DNA of 64,000 nucleotides from Halieaceae bacterium UBA4452 (GTDB lineage: Bacteria; Pseudomonadota; Gammaproteobacteria; Pseudomonadales; Halieaceae), in contig DGPA01000044.1 of assembly GCA_002389505.1 (NCBI GenBank), positions 17,369-81,368 of the forward strand. Direction: 5' to 3'. The notes beneath the pieces are model-generated. The model saw only the letters and a program-made list of their open reading frames with translations. It was not told the DNA's origin and did no database searches. Shown here piece after piece: positions 37,101 through 45,372 of this stretch (within the stretch, counting starts at the first letter, position 1; every line of letters begins with the position of its first letter). A program made the translations under genes and the position numbers.

Positions 37101-37901
37101 CTATTCTCCGTGCCAGTCCGGCATCGGCTGTTTAGTGATAAATGCATCGATACCTGCTTTGGTATCGCCGGCCATCATATTATCGGCCATCACTTGCGCA
37201 GTCTGAGCATAGGCTTGCTCCAAGGTGAGGGTAGCCTGATCATAGAAGGCTTTTTTCCCCAGTCTAAGAGCAACGGGCGATTTGCTGGCGAGTGTTTCTG
37301 CCAGTTCCATCGTCGCCGCACTGAGCGACTCTAGTGCTACGTGCCTATTGATGAGACCTATGTCCAGCGCCTTGTCCGCTGATATAACCTCACCGGTCAA
37401 TAGCATCTCTAACGCTTGTTTTTGGCTGACGTTCCGACTCAGAGCTACCATGGGCGTCGCGCAAAATAGGCCAATATTGATTCCTGAAGTGGCAAAGGTG
37501 GCATCTGTGGCAGCAATGGCAAGGTCACAGGTGGCGACCAATTGACAGCCTGCCGCCGTTGCAATGCCCTGTACTTGGGCGATGACGGGCTGTGGTAGAC
37601 GGGTGATAGACAGCATCATTTCGGAGCAACGATCAAATAAGTCTTTAAAATACTGGCGTCCACCATCCGCATCGGTACGATGTTCAGTCATTTCCTTGAG
37701 ATTATGACCTGCGCAAAAGTGGGCACCTGCGCCAGATACGATGACCACCCGGACGGACGTATCACTGCTAATAGCCTTGAGGCGCTCACACAGCGCTGAC
37801 ATCATTGCCTCCGACAAGGCGTTGGTTGTCGCCGGCGCGTTGAGGGTTAAATGGGCGATCTGCCCGTCATCATGCCTCGTTACCAGATTATCTAACATCA
37901 T
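37101..37901 (-). CDS. Enoyl-CoA hydratase-like protein, ECHDC3 type
   Basis: A 266-residue crotonase-superfamily protein. Visible are GAHFCAGHNLKEM (oxyanion segment, about 60-72) and the second segment QGIATAAGCQLVATCDLAIA. Both hydratase glutamates are replaced: the first by Gln in AGCQLVA, the second by Asn in SGINIGL. This is the pattern of the ECHDC3-like subgroup, whose reaction is not settled. A second ATG lies one codon in. The neighbouring DUF2130 gene starts 43 bases downstream on the same strand. Confidence 0.88.
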   Translation of the reverse strand: MMLDNLVTRHDDGQIAHLTLNAPATTNALSEAMMSALCERLKAISSDTSVRVVIVSGAGAHFCAGHNLKEMTEHRTDADGGRQYFKDLFDRCSEMMLSITRLPQPVIAQVQGIATAAGCQLVATCDLAIAATDATFATSGINIGLFCATPMVALSRNVSQKQALEMLLTGEVISADKALDIGLINRHVALESLSAATMELAETLASKSPVALRLGKKAFYDQATLTLEQAYAQTAQVMADNMMAGDTKAGIDAFITKQPMPDWHGE

Positions 37902-38001
37902 AGTCTGCTGATCCTACTTCATTGGTTGTCAAAGACCGCCGGTGGTTTCAGTGCCCATGATGTGACCGCTACAGATTACTAAGGTCGATGTAGTTTACCG
38001 C

Positions 38002-38436
38002 CTATAGCGCCAGTTTGGGCAATTCTATTTTTGGGCAGCGATCCATGACCACCGTCAACCCGGCCCGTTCCGCGAGCTCTGCCGCAGCATCATCGTAAAT
38101 AGCTAGCTGCGCCCAGAGCACCTTGGCACCAATGGCAATCGCCTGCTGGGCCACGCCGAGCAGCTCGCCGCTGGGTCTGAACACATCGACCATGTCGACG
38201 CGACCCTCAATAGCCCCGAGGGAGGGAAACACTGTGGCCCCGGCAATATCCGTGGCAGATGTGCGCGGGTTCACGGCAAATACCTCATAGCCATAGGCTT
38301 GCAAATGCATGATGACGCTAAAACTGGCTTTATGGGCCTGCTCACTCGCGCCGACAACAGCGATCGTTTTGACGCTACGGAAAATCGTCGCCAATACCTC
38401 AGGTTCGTAGTGATAGGGGGAGGCTGATGTCGGCAT
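38002..38436 (-). CDS. CoA-binding domain protein, YccU-like
   Basis: A 144-residue single-domain Rossmann protein: IAVVGASEQAHKASFSVIM near residue 22-40, then VFAVNPR and the YccU-type end MVVMDRCPKIE in variant form (VVMDRCPKIEL). Members bind CoA; the physiological role is unclear. The ATG at 38436 was taken because the domain starts just after it; the open frame continues upstream but overlaps the iminopeptidase gene. It lies 44 bases downstream of that gene on the same strand. Confidence 0.85.
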   Translation of the reverse strand: MPTSASPYHYEPEVLATIFRSVKTIAVVGASEQAHKASFSVIMHLQAYGYEVFAVNPRTSATDIAGATVFPSLGAIEGRVDMVDVFRPSGELLGVAQQAIAIGAKVLWAQLAIYDDAAAELAERAGLTVVMDRCPKIELPKLAL

Positions 38437-38480
38437 ACAAAGCGGCCTGCTGTCAGATAAAGGGTGTTGCGGCCCGGTGC

Positions 38481-39425
38481 TTAGTCTGCAAAGCGATCGG
38501 TCGCGGCGATTAGGGCGCGCGTATTCGCACTGTCCAGGGCTGAGTGTCCGGCATTGGCGATCAGCTGAAAATCCGCTTCGGGCCAGGCACGGTGTAGCTC
38601 CCAAGCAGTAATGGGGGGACAGACGACATCGTAACGTCCTTGAACAATCACGGAGGGTACGTGCCGAATGCGATCAATATTGTCAAGCAGCTGATTGGGT
38701 AGGGCAAAGAAGCCATTGTTGACAAAGTAATGACACTCTATGCGCGCCATGGCCAGGGCTGCATCGGGTGCATCAAGTGCGGTCATAAAGTCGCTGTTTT
38801 GAATAAGAAAGCTGGTAGACGCTTCCCATACTGACCACGCCCGCGCTGCCGCTAGGCGGGTAGCAGCATCATCACTAATCAATCGGCGATGGAAAGCATT
38901 GACCAGATCATGGCGTTCGGGTTCAGGGATAGGTGTCACATAGTGCTCCCAAGCATCGGGGTAGAGTTCACTAGCACCGTGCTGATAAAGCCATTGTATT
39001 TCTTTTGGTCGGAGCAAGAAGATGCCTCGCAGCACTAGGGCATTGACACGCGTTGGATGGGTCTGGGCGTAGGCTAGACTCAGGGTGCTGCCCCAAGAAC
39101 CGCCAAAGACTAACCAGTGCTCAATCGCCAGCGCTTCGCGCAATAATTCCATATCCGCCACCAAGTGCCACGTGGTGTTGGCTTCTAATGAGGCATGGGG
39201 CAGGGAGCGACCACAGCCTCGCTGATCAAAAACGATAATGCGGTATCGCTCTGGATTGAAAAATTGTCGGGCTTGAGGCGTAGCGCCACCCCCTGGACCC
39301 CCGTGGACAAATAGACAGGGCTTGCCCTGTGGGTTTCCCGACTCCTCAAAGTACAGCTCATGGCCATCGCCGACCTCCAGCCAGTCAGTGCGGTAGGGTT
39401 CAATGGCGGGATAGAGACAATCCAT
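38481..39425 (-). CDS. pip: Proline iminopeptidase
   Basis: A 314-residue alpha/beta-hydrolase of peptidase family S33 that removes N-terminal proline. The conserved LFVHGGPGGGATPQA, FDQRGCGRS and nucleophile elbow GGSWGSTLSLAYA (Ser in GxSxGG-type GGSWGS) are present. The catalytic Asp (GRYDVVCPP) and His (AGHSALD) follow at the expected places. The ATG at 39425 gives the standard N-terminus (LYPAIEPYRT); a TTG at 39443 would add six residues. It is probably cytoplasmic, as no signal peptide is seen. Confidence 0.93.
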   Translation of the reverse strand: MDCLYPAIEPYRTDWLEVGDGHELYFEESGNPQGKPCLFVHGGPGGGATPQARQFFNPERYRIIVFDQRGCGRSLPHASLEANTTWHLVADMELLREALAIEHWLVFGGSWGSTLSLAYAQTHPTRVNALVLRGIFLLRPKEIQWLYQHGASELYPDAWEHYVTPIPEPERHDLVNAFHRRLISDDAATRLAAARAWSVWEASTSFLIQNSDFMTALDAPDAALAMARIECHYFVNNGFFALPNQLLDNIDRIRHVPSVIVQGRYDVVCPPITAWELHRAWPEADFQLIANAGHSALDSANTRALIAATDRFAD

Positions 39426-39575
39426 GGGGGCATCCAAGTCCAAGCGTGCTGGAATGTTATCACCTTGCGAGAATATTTCCCTGATACACTCAACGGGGTG
39501 TAGATCCCGCTGTAAGCCTCTCGGCGACTAGAAGGCGTTATGGCCCTTTAATGACCAGTATGAATGGAATAAATT

Positions 39576-40625
39576 ATGACCTATGACCCAGGCAGCGACT
39601 ATCGGTTAGACCGTCGTAATCGCGCGTTTTTAAGCGCGATCGAGGAACCACTGCTAACACAAGCAAAGGATGTTAGCTCTCGGGAGGAAGCCCTTGCTGT
39701 GGCGAGTACCTCTGAAGCGCTTGCCGCTGAGGCGGCGATGGAAGCCATGCTTGAGCCGCTTGACAACGAGCTGGTAACGCCTTCAACAGGGCTCCGCATT
39801 GACCGGCAAGAGATCACGTCCTCGCCCGACGGGAATACTATTCACTTGCAAATCATCCGCCCAGACAATGACGAGATCTTACCCTGCGTGTACTACATTC
39901 ACGGTGGCGCCATGATGATGCTTTCGTGTTTTTCTCCAAACTACAGGGCCTGGGGCAAGATGCTGGCGCACCAGGGTTTGTGCATTGTTATGGTGGATTT
40001 CAGGAATTCACTTCGACCCTCGTCGGTCTCCGAAGTGGCCCCGTATCCGGCCGGGCTGAACGATTGCGTCTCGGGGTTTTTATGGACACACAATAACGCC
40101 GACGCGCTCAGTATCGATCCGCAACAGCTGTTAATTGCTGGAGAGAGCGGTGGGGGTAATTTGGCGATCGCCACGACGATGCGTTTAAACACTCTAGGTG
40201 AGGGGCACCGACAGTTGGCGCTGTATGCACTGTGTCCTTATATTTTAGGTGACTGGCCTTCCGCAGAGCATCCGTCAAGCAGCGAGAATGAGGGCGTATT
40301 GATCAGTATTGCCAATAACCACGCTACCATGGCGTACGGTATTGACGCCTACGAATCCAGAGATTCCATGGCGTGGCCTGGTTTTGCTAGCCTCGATGAT
40401 GTGAAAGGATTTCCGCCGACCATGATTAGCGTCAATGAATGTGATCCTTTGCGCGACGAAGGCATTGCCTTTTACCGGCTGTGCAACGAGGCCGGTGTCA
40501 AAACGCAATGCCGACAGGTCATGGGCACGGTCCATGCTAACGAGCTATTTGCTGCGGTGTTGCCGGATATTGCTCGGGCGACCGCGAGGGATATTCGGGG
40601 TTGGATTGACGAAGCGCAGCTCTGA
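39576..40625 (+). CDS. Alpha/beta hydrolase, hormone-sensitive-lipase (esterase) family
   Basis: A 349-residue esterase of the HSL family. It has the oxyanion motif YYIHGGAMMM, the nucleophile elbow LIAGESGGGNLA, the acid in VNECDPLRDEG and the histidine in MGTVHANELF. An N-terminal helical cap of about 80 residues precedes the core, as usual for the family. No signal peptide. It is divergent from the iminopeptidase gene and convergent with the sugar dehydrogenase. The ester substrate is unknown. Confidence 0.88.
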   Translation: MTYDPGSDYRLDRRNRAFLSAIEEPLLTQAKDVSSREEALAVASTSEALAAEAAMEAMLEPLDNELVTPSTGLRIDRQEITSSPDGNTIHLQIIRPDNDEILPCVYYIHGGAMMMLSCFSPNYRAWGKMLAHQGLCIVMVDFRNSLRPSSVSEVAPYPAGLNDCVSGFLWTHNNADALSIDPQQLLIAGESGGGNLAIATTMRLNTLGEGHRQLALYALCPYILGDWPSAEHPSSSENEGVLISIANNHATMAYGIDAYESRDSMAWPGFASLDDVKGFPPTMISVNECDPLRDEGIAFYRLCNEAGVKTQCRQVMGTVHANELFAAVLPDIARATARDIRGWIDEAQL

Positions 40626-40728
40626 CGCCAAGTGCCTATGGGGCCGCCCGAAGCATGTTGGCGGGGTAGGGGGCAACGGGCCCGCAATAAAACCAGTGAC
40701 ATGCCGGTCTCGTGCCACTGCCCTACGC

Positions 40729-41859
40729 TTACTCCCGGGGTTTGAGCTTGAGCAGCCGACCCGGGCTGCCTCGGCGTTCATCTTCTAGTACCCACAGACT
40801 ACCATCGGCGGCTTCAGCCAGTCCGCGGATACGGGCATTCAGCGGGTAGCGTGCCACCTCCACGGCTTGTTCACCGTCAATACGAACGCGTACAATGCCT
40901 TCAGCGGACAGTCCGGCAATCAGCGCATCGCCGCGCCAGTCGGCAAACAGATCACCCTGATAGAACACTAAATCAGCGGGGGATATCACCGGTGTCCAGG
41001 ATGCGGCGGGTGCTTGCAAATCAGGACGGGTGCTATGCTCCGGGATCGGGCGGCCGTCATAATGATTGCCGTTCGATGCCAAAGGATAGCCGTAATTGGC
41101 TCCGCGTTTAATGAGATTTAGTTCATCACCCCCTGCAGGACCCATTTCCACGACCCACAGTTGGCCATTTGAATCGTGAGCCATTCCCAGCGGGTTTCGA
41201 TGCCCCAAGGACCAAATCTGCTGGAAGATCGATTCCCGATCTACCAGTGGGTTCTCTTTGCGATAATTAACGAAGGGGTTATCAGCGGGAATTGAGCCGT
41301 CATCATGCAATCGGATTAGTTTGCCCATAGTGCTTTGCATGTGTTGAGCCGGCGTAAACTTTTGACGGTCGCCTGACGAAATCCATAAAAAACCCGCATC
41401 ATCAAACGCTAAGCGGTGGCCAAAATGGCCGCGGCCAAGCACCTTGGGATATTGTCGCCAGATGACATCGACTTCATCTAAGTAGGGGCGGCGACCCTGC
41501 AGAGACAATTTGCCTCGAGCGACCGCGGCACCCCGGGTATTCGCGGTGCTCGCCTCAACATAACTGATGTAGATGAGTTGGTTGTTACTGAAATCGGGGT
41601 GGAGTACCACATCACCTAAGCCACCTTGACCCCCGTAATCCACATCAGGTAGGCCAGAAATTTCACCAAGCCGCTCGCCCGAGGCTGAGAGCCATTGCAG
41701 CGCGCCTTTTTTTTCGGTAACGAGTAAACTGGTATCGGGTAGGACCGCCAGAGCCCAGGGCTCGTGAAAATCGGCGATGACGGTGCTTTGAAAAGGGAGT
41801 TGAGCGTTGGCAGCCTGACTTGATAGCCAAAACAGCGCGGTAAATAACCATCGAGTCAC
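40729..41859 (-). CDS. PQQ-dependent sugar dehydrogenase (Asd/YliI-like), exported
   Basis: A 376-residue six-bladed beta-propeller quinoprotein. A signal peptide (1-19, ending ANA) precedes the mature start, so it acts in the periplasm. Family segments are PWALAVLPDTSLLVTEK, GGLGDVVLHPDF, GRGHFGHRLAFD (the catalytic-base region), SLGHRNPLGM and EMGPAGGDELNLIKRGANYG, quoted in parts. Members oxidise aldoses with PQQ. No PQQ synthesis genes are in the window. It is convergent with the esterase. Confidence 0.9.
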   Translation of the reverse strand: MTRWLFTALFWLSSQAANAQLPFQSTVIADFHEPWALAVLPDTSLLVTEKKGALQWLSASGERLGEISGLPDVDYGGQGGLGDVVLHPDFSNNQLIYISYVEASTANTRGAAVARGKLSLQGRRPYLDEVDVIWRQYPKVLGRGHFGHRLAFDDAGFLWISSGDRQKFTPAQHMQSTMGKLIRLHDDGSIPADNPFVNYRKENPLVDRESIFQQIWSLGHRNPLGMAHDSNGQLWVVEMGPAGGDELNLIKRGANYGYPLASNGNHYDGRPIPEHSTRPDLQAPAASWTPVISPADLVFYQGDLFADWRGDALIAGLSAEGIVRVRIDGEQAVEVARYPLNARIRGLAEAADGSLWVLEDERRGSPGRLLKLKPRE

Positions 41860-42013
41860 GTGAATATCTCCAACTTGAGTAATAATATGCGAATGATTCG
41901 CGTGTGTAGCACGAGTGGATCACCCCGCATTGATCTTTTATACAATAGATGAGTGATGAATGCTCTGCTACCGGGCTAGGAATTCTGCTATTGCCAACAG
42001 TTGAGAGAGAAAT

Positions 42014-42961
42014 ATGACCGCAAAATCAGTGACAAATCGTGTGACAGCGTTGACGGGCACCGATTACCCTATCGTACAGGCACCCATGGGCTGGATTGCA
42101 CGGGCTCAGTTGGTGGCCGCGGTCAGTAATGCCGGGGGCCTGGGTATCATTGAAACCGCCTCCGGTGAGTTTGAGATTATTCGCGAAGAAGTTAAAAAAC
42201 TTCGCGACATGACCGATAAGCCTTTTGGCATGAACGTCTCGCTTGCTCATGTAAAGGATTCGAGCATTATCGATTTTGTTGTCGAGCAAGGCCTCGGTTT
42301 TGTTACCACCTCCTCGGGCAGTCCCGCTGTTTGCACGTCGATTTTTCAAGCGGCGGGAATCAACGTTTTTCATGTAGTGCCAACCCTTGATATGGCACTG
42401 AAAGCGCTCGATTGCGGCGTCGATGGTTTGGTGGTGGAGGGCGGTGAAGGGGGTGGCTTTAAAAATCCGACGCCGGTATCGAGCATGGTGTTGCTGCCGC
42501 TGATACGCTCCCGCACGGATGTACCCATTATTGCTGCCGGCGGAATGTGTGATGGATTGTCGATGGCGGGGGCATTTGCGATGGGGGCCGAGGGCATTCA
42601 AATGGGCACACGCATGCTCAGCTGTGTTGAATCCCCAGTTCACGACAACTGGAAGCAATCGGTAGTCGCGGCTAAGGAGACCGACACGGTATTCCTCAAT
42701 CAAGAATCCCGTCCCGCTTTGCGTGCCTTACGTACGCAGCGTACCGCCGAGCTGTTGCCCTTGGGCGCTTTTAACGTCTTGGAACATTTTGCCGGGGTGC
42801 AGGCACTGTACTTCGATGGTGATATGGAAGCCGCAATTCCACTGTCAGGGCAGGTGGTGGGTCGAATAGACACGGTTGACAGTGCCGTTGATATTCTACA
42901 GGGCACTATGCTGGGCTTTTATCGGGAGCTGGCACGCTTGGGAGAGCAATACGGGACATAG
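42014..42961 (+). CDS. Nitronate monooxygenase family (2-nitropropane dioxygenase-like)
   Basis: A 315-residue FMN-dependent TIM-barrel protein. It has the N-terminal PIVQAPMGWIARAQLVAAVS, the GGLGIIE turn, VEGGEGGGFKN, PIIAAGGMCDGLSMAGAFAMGA (in parts) and EGIQMGTRML, all in family order. Members oxidise alkyl nitronates or act as enoyl reductases; the substrate is not evident. A GAGAGA ribosome site precedes the ATG. A perfect hairpin lies 10 bases after the stop. Confidence 0.9.
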   Translation: MTAKSVTNRVTALTGTDYPIVQAPMGWIARAQLVAAVSNAGGLGIIETASGEFEIIREEVKKLRDMTDKPFGMNVSLAHVKDSSIIDFVVEQGLGFVTTSSGSPAVCTSIFQAAGINVFHVVPTLDMALKALDCGVDGLVVEGGEGGGFKNPTPVSSMVLLPLIRSRTDVPIIAAGGMCDGLSMAGAFAMGAEGIQMGTRMLSCVESPVHDNWKQSVVAAKETDTVFLNQESRPALRALRTQRTAELLPLGAFNVLEHFAGVQALYFDGDMEAAIPLSGQVVGRIDTVDSAVDILQGTMLGFYRELARLGEQYGT

Positions 42962-42971
42962 TATACCCGCT

Positions 42972-42992
42972 GCGCCATCGTAGTGATGGCGC
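42972..42992 (+). terminator. Perfect 8-bp hairpin after the nitronate monooxygenase gene
   Basis: GCGCCATC (42972-42979), loop GTAGT, GATGGCGC (42985-42992). The stem is strong and stands 10 bases after the stop codon, but no run of T follows, so it is an imperfect intrinsic terminator or an mRNA-end stabiliser. Confidence 0.45.
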
Positions 42993-43091
42993 CTGTGCGA
43001 GCATGTGAGATGCGATGAGCTGGGGTCATCCCATGGCCAATAGACGGCGTATAACCTAGCATCTGGCCTGGCACTTGGAGGTGTTTCTGTT

Positions 43092-43583
43092 ATGCGTAGG
43101 TGGTTAAAATTTTTACACACCATCGGGGGTATAGGCTTGCTCGGATCGATGGCCGCGCTATTGATATGTCATAGCGAATTACCCCCGCCTAGCGACGACA
43201 TTACCACCTACGTCGCTGTACGGCAGATAATGGACGCACTGGCACAGACCGTTCTTTTGCCTGCCCTTGGGGTGACGATCGTGGCAGGATTGCTGTCGAT
43301 GGCCGCGGTGCCCGCTTATCACGGGGCGGGGTGGGTCTGGGCAAAGCTTGCCACAGGCGTGCTCATGTTTGAGGGCACGTTACTGGGCATTCAAGGTCCT
43401 CTCGAGCGGGAAGCCCTCGCTGCGCAGCGGGTACTCAGCGAGGTCGGAAGTATTGAGGAACTGGCTTTAAATATCGGTGCCGAAGTCGGTTCTATTTGGT
43501 TGCTTGGCGGCGTGGCAGTGTTCAACGTCGCGATGGGCGTTTGGCGGCCAAAGCGCAAGCAGCACGTTGAAGAAGCCGGTTAA
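43092..43583 (+). CDS. Small integral membrane protein (DUF2269-like)
   Basis: A 163-residue protein with about four hydrophobic segments: residues 8-27, 52-75, 80-100 and 133-152. The first helix starts with RWLKFLHTIGGIGLLGS, similar to the LK-LH start of DUF2269 membrane proteins, but the assignment is only by eye. GGAGGTG precedes the ATG. Its last four bases overlap the end of the convergent BLUF gene. Confidence 0.65.
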   Translation: MRRWLKFLHTIGGIGLLGSMAALLICHSELPPPSDDITTYVAVRQIMDALAQTVLLPALGVTIVAGLLSMAAVPAYHGAGWVWAKLATGVLMFEGTLLGIQGPLEREALAAQRVLSEVGSIEELALNIGAEVGSIWLLGGVAVFNVAMGVWRPKRKQHVEEAG

Positions 43584-44059
43584 GCCAGTTTTCGAAACAT
43601 TAAGGCCAATCGAGCACCTTTACTGAGTTGAGTCAGAAATTCTCGTGGCTCGTGACTGTGCTGCATGAAGTCGGAATAGCTTTCTAGCAGCCTAGGATCA
43701 ATACCATCGAGGTCGACAAAGCCCATACGCCAGTCGGCGTATTCTCGGTGTTCGAGCTCTGACCTGTCTAGAATTTCGATTTGGTGGTGACGCGGGTCTT
43801 TTTTAATCGCTTCAAAGGCGGGTAAAACCTGATTTTCAGGGCCTTCTAGTACCTGAAAAAAAGATTGCTCCTTGTGTAACAGGAGCCCTGTGATGCCTCG
43901 ACTGCTATTGGCGACGCGAGCTTCCTCCAGGAGGGCCAAGAGATCCCGGGTGTTCATAGAGTGAGTTTGAGTGCTGACATAGGCCAGCTGAATCATACGA
44001 TCCGCTATCGATTCTCGTGTTGTGGCGTGCCTTCCTGAAGCCTTGTGGTCATTCGTCAT
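43580..44059 (-). CDS. Short BLUF-domain blue-light photoreceptor
   Basis: A 159-residue protein: a 21-residue N-terminal extension, a complete BLUF domain (about 22-115) and a C-terminal helical cap. The flavin-binding photoswitch residues are all visible: Tyr27 (LAYVS), Asn51 (ARVANSSRGITGLLL), Gln69 (FFQVLEG), and Trp110/Met112 (DWRMGF). In BLUF proteins blue light rearranges the hydrogen bonds between FAD, Tyr and Gln. No effector domain is fused, so it must act through a partner. It lies divergent from acsF in a photosynthesis cluster that also contains ppsR, the repressor that the BLUF protein AppA antagonises in Rhodobacter. GGAG is six bases upstream of the ATG. Confidence 0.93.
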   Translation of the reverse strand: MTNDHKASGRHATTRESIADRMIQLAYVSTQTHSMNTRDLLALLEEARVANSSRGITGLLLHKEQSFFQVLEGPENQVLPAFEAIKKDPRHHQIEILDRSELEHREYADWRMGFVDLDGIDPRLLESYSDFMQHSHEPREFLTQLSKGARLALMFRKLA

Positions 44060-44113
44060 CGTGCGCTCCGGTCGTTGCTTGGGGGCGTGGTGTCGGGCTC
44101 ATGGCTTCATCAT

Positions 44114-44132
44114 TGTCTCTAGGGAAAAGACA
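44114..44132. promoter_or_regulatory. Second PpsR-like half-site pair, TGTC-N11-GACA
   Basis: Perfect TGTC and GACA half-sites are spaced by 11 instead of the canonical 10 bases. It lies 22 bases from the better site at 44155-44172. PpsR/CrtJ commonly binds paired sites cooperatively; the odd spacing makes this one uncertain. Confidence 0.4.
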
Positions 44133-44154
44133 CCATATTAGTTTACTTAGTAAA

Positions 44155-44172
44155 TGTAAAACAAAATTGACA
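44155..44172. promoter_or_regulatory. PpsR/CrtJ-type operator in the acsF promoter
   Basis: TGTA-N10-GACA, which fits TGT-N12-ACA and seven of the eight bases of TGTC-N10-GACA. Its right half is also the -35 hexamer TTGACA (44167-44172), so bound repressor would exclude RNA polymerase. Equivalent elements occur at the bchF and bchG promoters. A separate palindrome TTTAC-TTA-GTAAA (44142-44154) sits immediately to its left. Confidence 0.65.
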
Positions 44173-44195
44173 CAAACGTGAAAAGCGCACATTAT
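44167..44195 (+). promoter_or_regulatory. Sigma-70-type promoter of acsF
   Basis: TTGACA (44167-44172), a 17-base spacer and CATTAT (44190-44195). The -35 is perfect and the -10 matches four of six. On the opposite strand the same place contains TATAAT (44191-44196), which could be the -10 of the divergent BLUF gene, although no good -35 accompanies it. Confidence 0.55.
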
Positions 44196-44232
44196 AGGCT
44201 TTGAGAGCGACATTATTTGTTTAGGGGGCCTC

Positions 44233-45294
44233 TTGACCACAGCAATGACCATGGAATTAAACGATTCGACGCGCCAAGCGCTGGACAATCGGCCACTCGC
44301 ACCTAAGTTTTACCGCACCGACTACAAAGCGCTGGAAAAACTTGACGTGTCTTTGGTCCGCGAAGAATGGGATGAACTGATGTCAGCCTTTGATGCTGAC
44401 CTCAATCGGGCCCATTTTAAACAATCCTTTGAATTTGACCCGACGTCGCTTGATGATCGCCCGGCGTTAAAGGCCGACTTTCTAGATTTTCTCGTCAGTT
44501 CTATTACTGCGGAGTACTCAGGATGTGTGCTCTATCAGGAAATTCAAAAGAAAGTCGATAACAAAGATATCAAAAACTTGATGCGTTGCATGGCTCGGGA
44601 CGAGTCTCGCCACGCTGGCTTTATCAATAAAGCGCTCAAGCAACTCGGCGTTGCAGTCGATTTAAGTGTCCTTAAAAATAAGAAAGATTATCAGTACTTT
44701 CGACCTAAATTCATCTACTACGCCACCTACTTATCTGAAAAAATTGGTTATGCGCGCTATATCACCATTTACAGGCATTTACAGCGACACCCTGAATATC
44801 AATTCCACCCGATATTCAGCTGGTTCGAGAACTGGTGTAACGACGAATATGCGCACGGGGAAGCGCTGGCATTGCTAATGCGCGCTGATCCCAAATTACT
44901 GCGTGGACATAACAAATTATGGATCCGGTTCTTCTTGTTAGCGGTCTACTCAACTATGTACGTACGTGATCATTCGCGTCCATCGTTATATGAAGCCTTT
45001 GGCATGGACATCACCGAGTTCGATTACAAGGTGTTTGACATTACCACAGCGATTAGCTGTCAAGTTTTCCCCCTGTCCCTCGATACGGACAGCCCGCGTT
45101 TCCGCGAGGGAATGCAAAGAATGCTGCACCTGAGTCGGCAAATGGACGCAGCTAGGCAGCGTGGTGGTGTGGTTGGATTGCTGAAGCGTGCGGGCCTTGG
45201 TGTGGCGACAGCTGCCACTTTTGCTCGTCTCTATCTCCTGCCTACCATGACTAATAGTCCTCCCGAGCGAGTCACCATAGCGCCGGTTTGGTAG
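44233..45294 (+). CDS. acsF: Aerobic Mg-protoporphyrin IX monomethyl ester cyclase
   Basis: A 353-residue di-iron enzyme that forms the isocyclic ring E of bacteriochlorophyll using O2. The diiron ligands are in SSITAEYSGCVLYQEIQ, ARDESRHAGFINKAL (ExxH) and NDEYAHGEALALLMR (second ExxH). Its use of O2 fits an aerobic phototroph. The frame begins at TTG 44233 with AGGGGG five bases upstream; ATG 44245 or 44251 are alternatives. In many phototrophs acsF sits between puhC and puhE; here it is a separate unit facing the BLUF gene, with PpsR-like sites in between. Confidence 0.95.
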   Translation: MTTAMTMELNDSTRQALDNRPLAPKFYRTDYKALEKLDVSLVREEWDELMSAFDADLNRAHFKQSFEFDPTSLDDRPALKADFLDFLVSSITAEYSGCVLYQEIQKKVDNKDIKNLMRCMARDESRHAGFINKALKQLGVAVDLSVLKNKKDYQYFRPKFIYYATYLSEKIGYARYITIYRHLQRHPEYQFHPIFSWFENWCNDEYAHGEALALLMRADPKLLRGHNKLWIRFFLLAVYSTMYVRDHSRPSLYEAFGMDITEFDYKVFDITTAISCQVFPLSLDTDSPRFREGMQRMLHLSRQMDAARQRGGVVGLLKRAGLGVATAATFARLYLLPTMTNSPPERVTIAPVW

Positions 45295-45372
45295 TTCAAT
45301 GCTGGGATGACAAGCGTGACCTTCTACGAGGGAGGGCGGATTTCACTGTCGCCTCATTGGCTCCGCGACGGC

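Noticed and set aside
38437..38604. 56-residue N-terminal extension of the CoA-binding protein
   Set aside because: It overlaps the iminopeptidase gene and contains no part of the domain.
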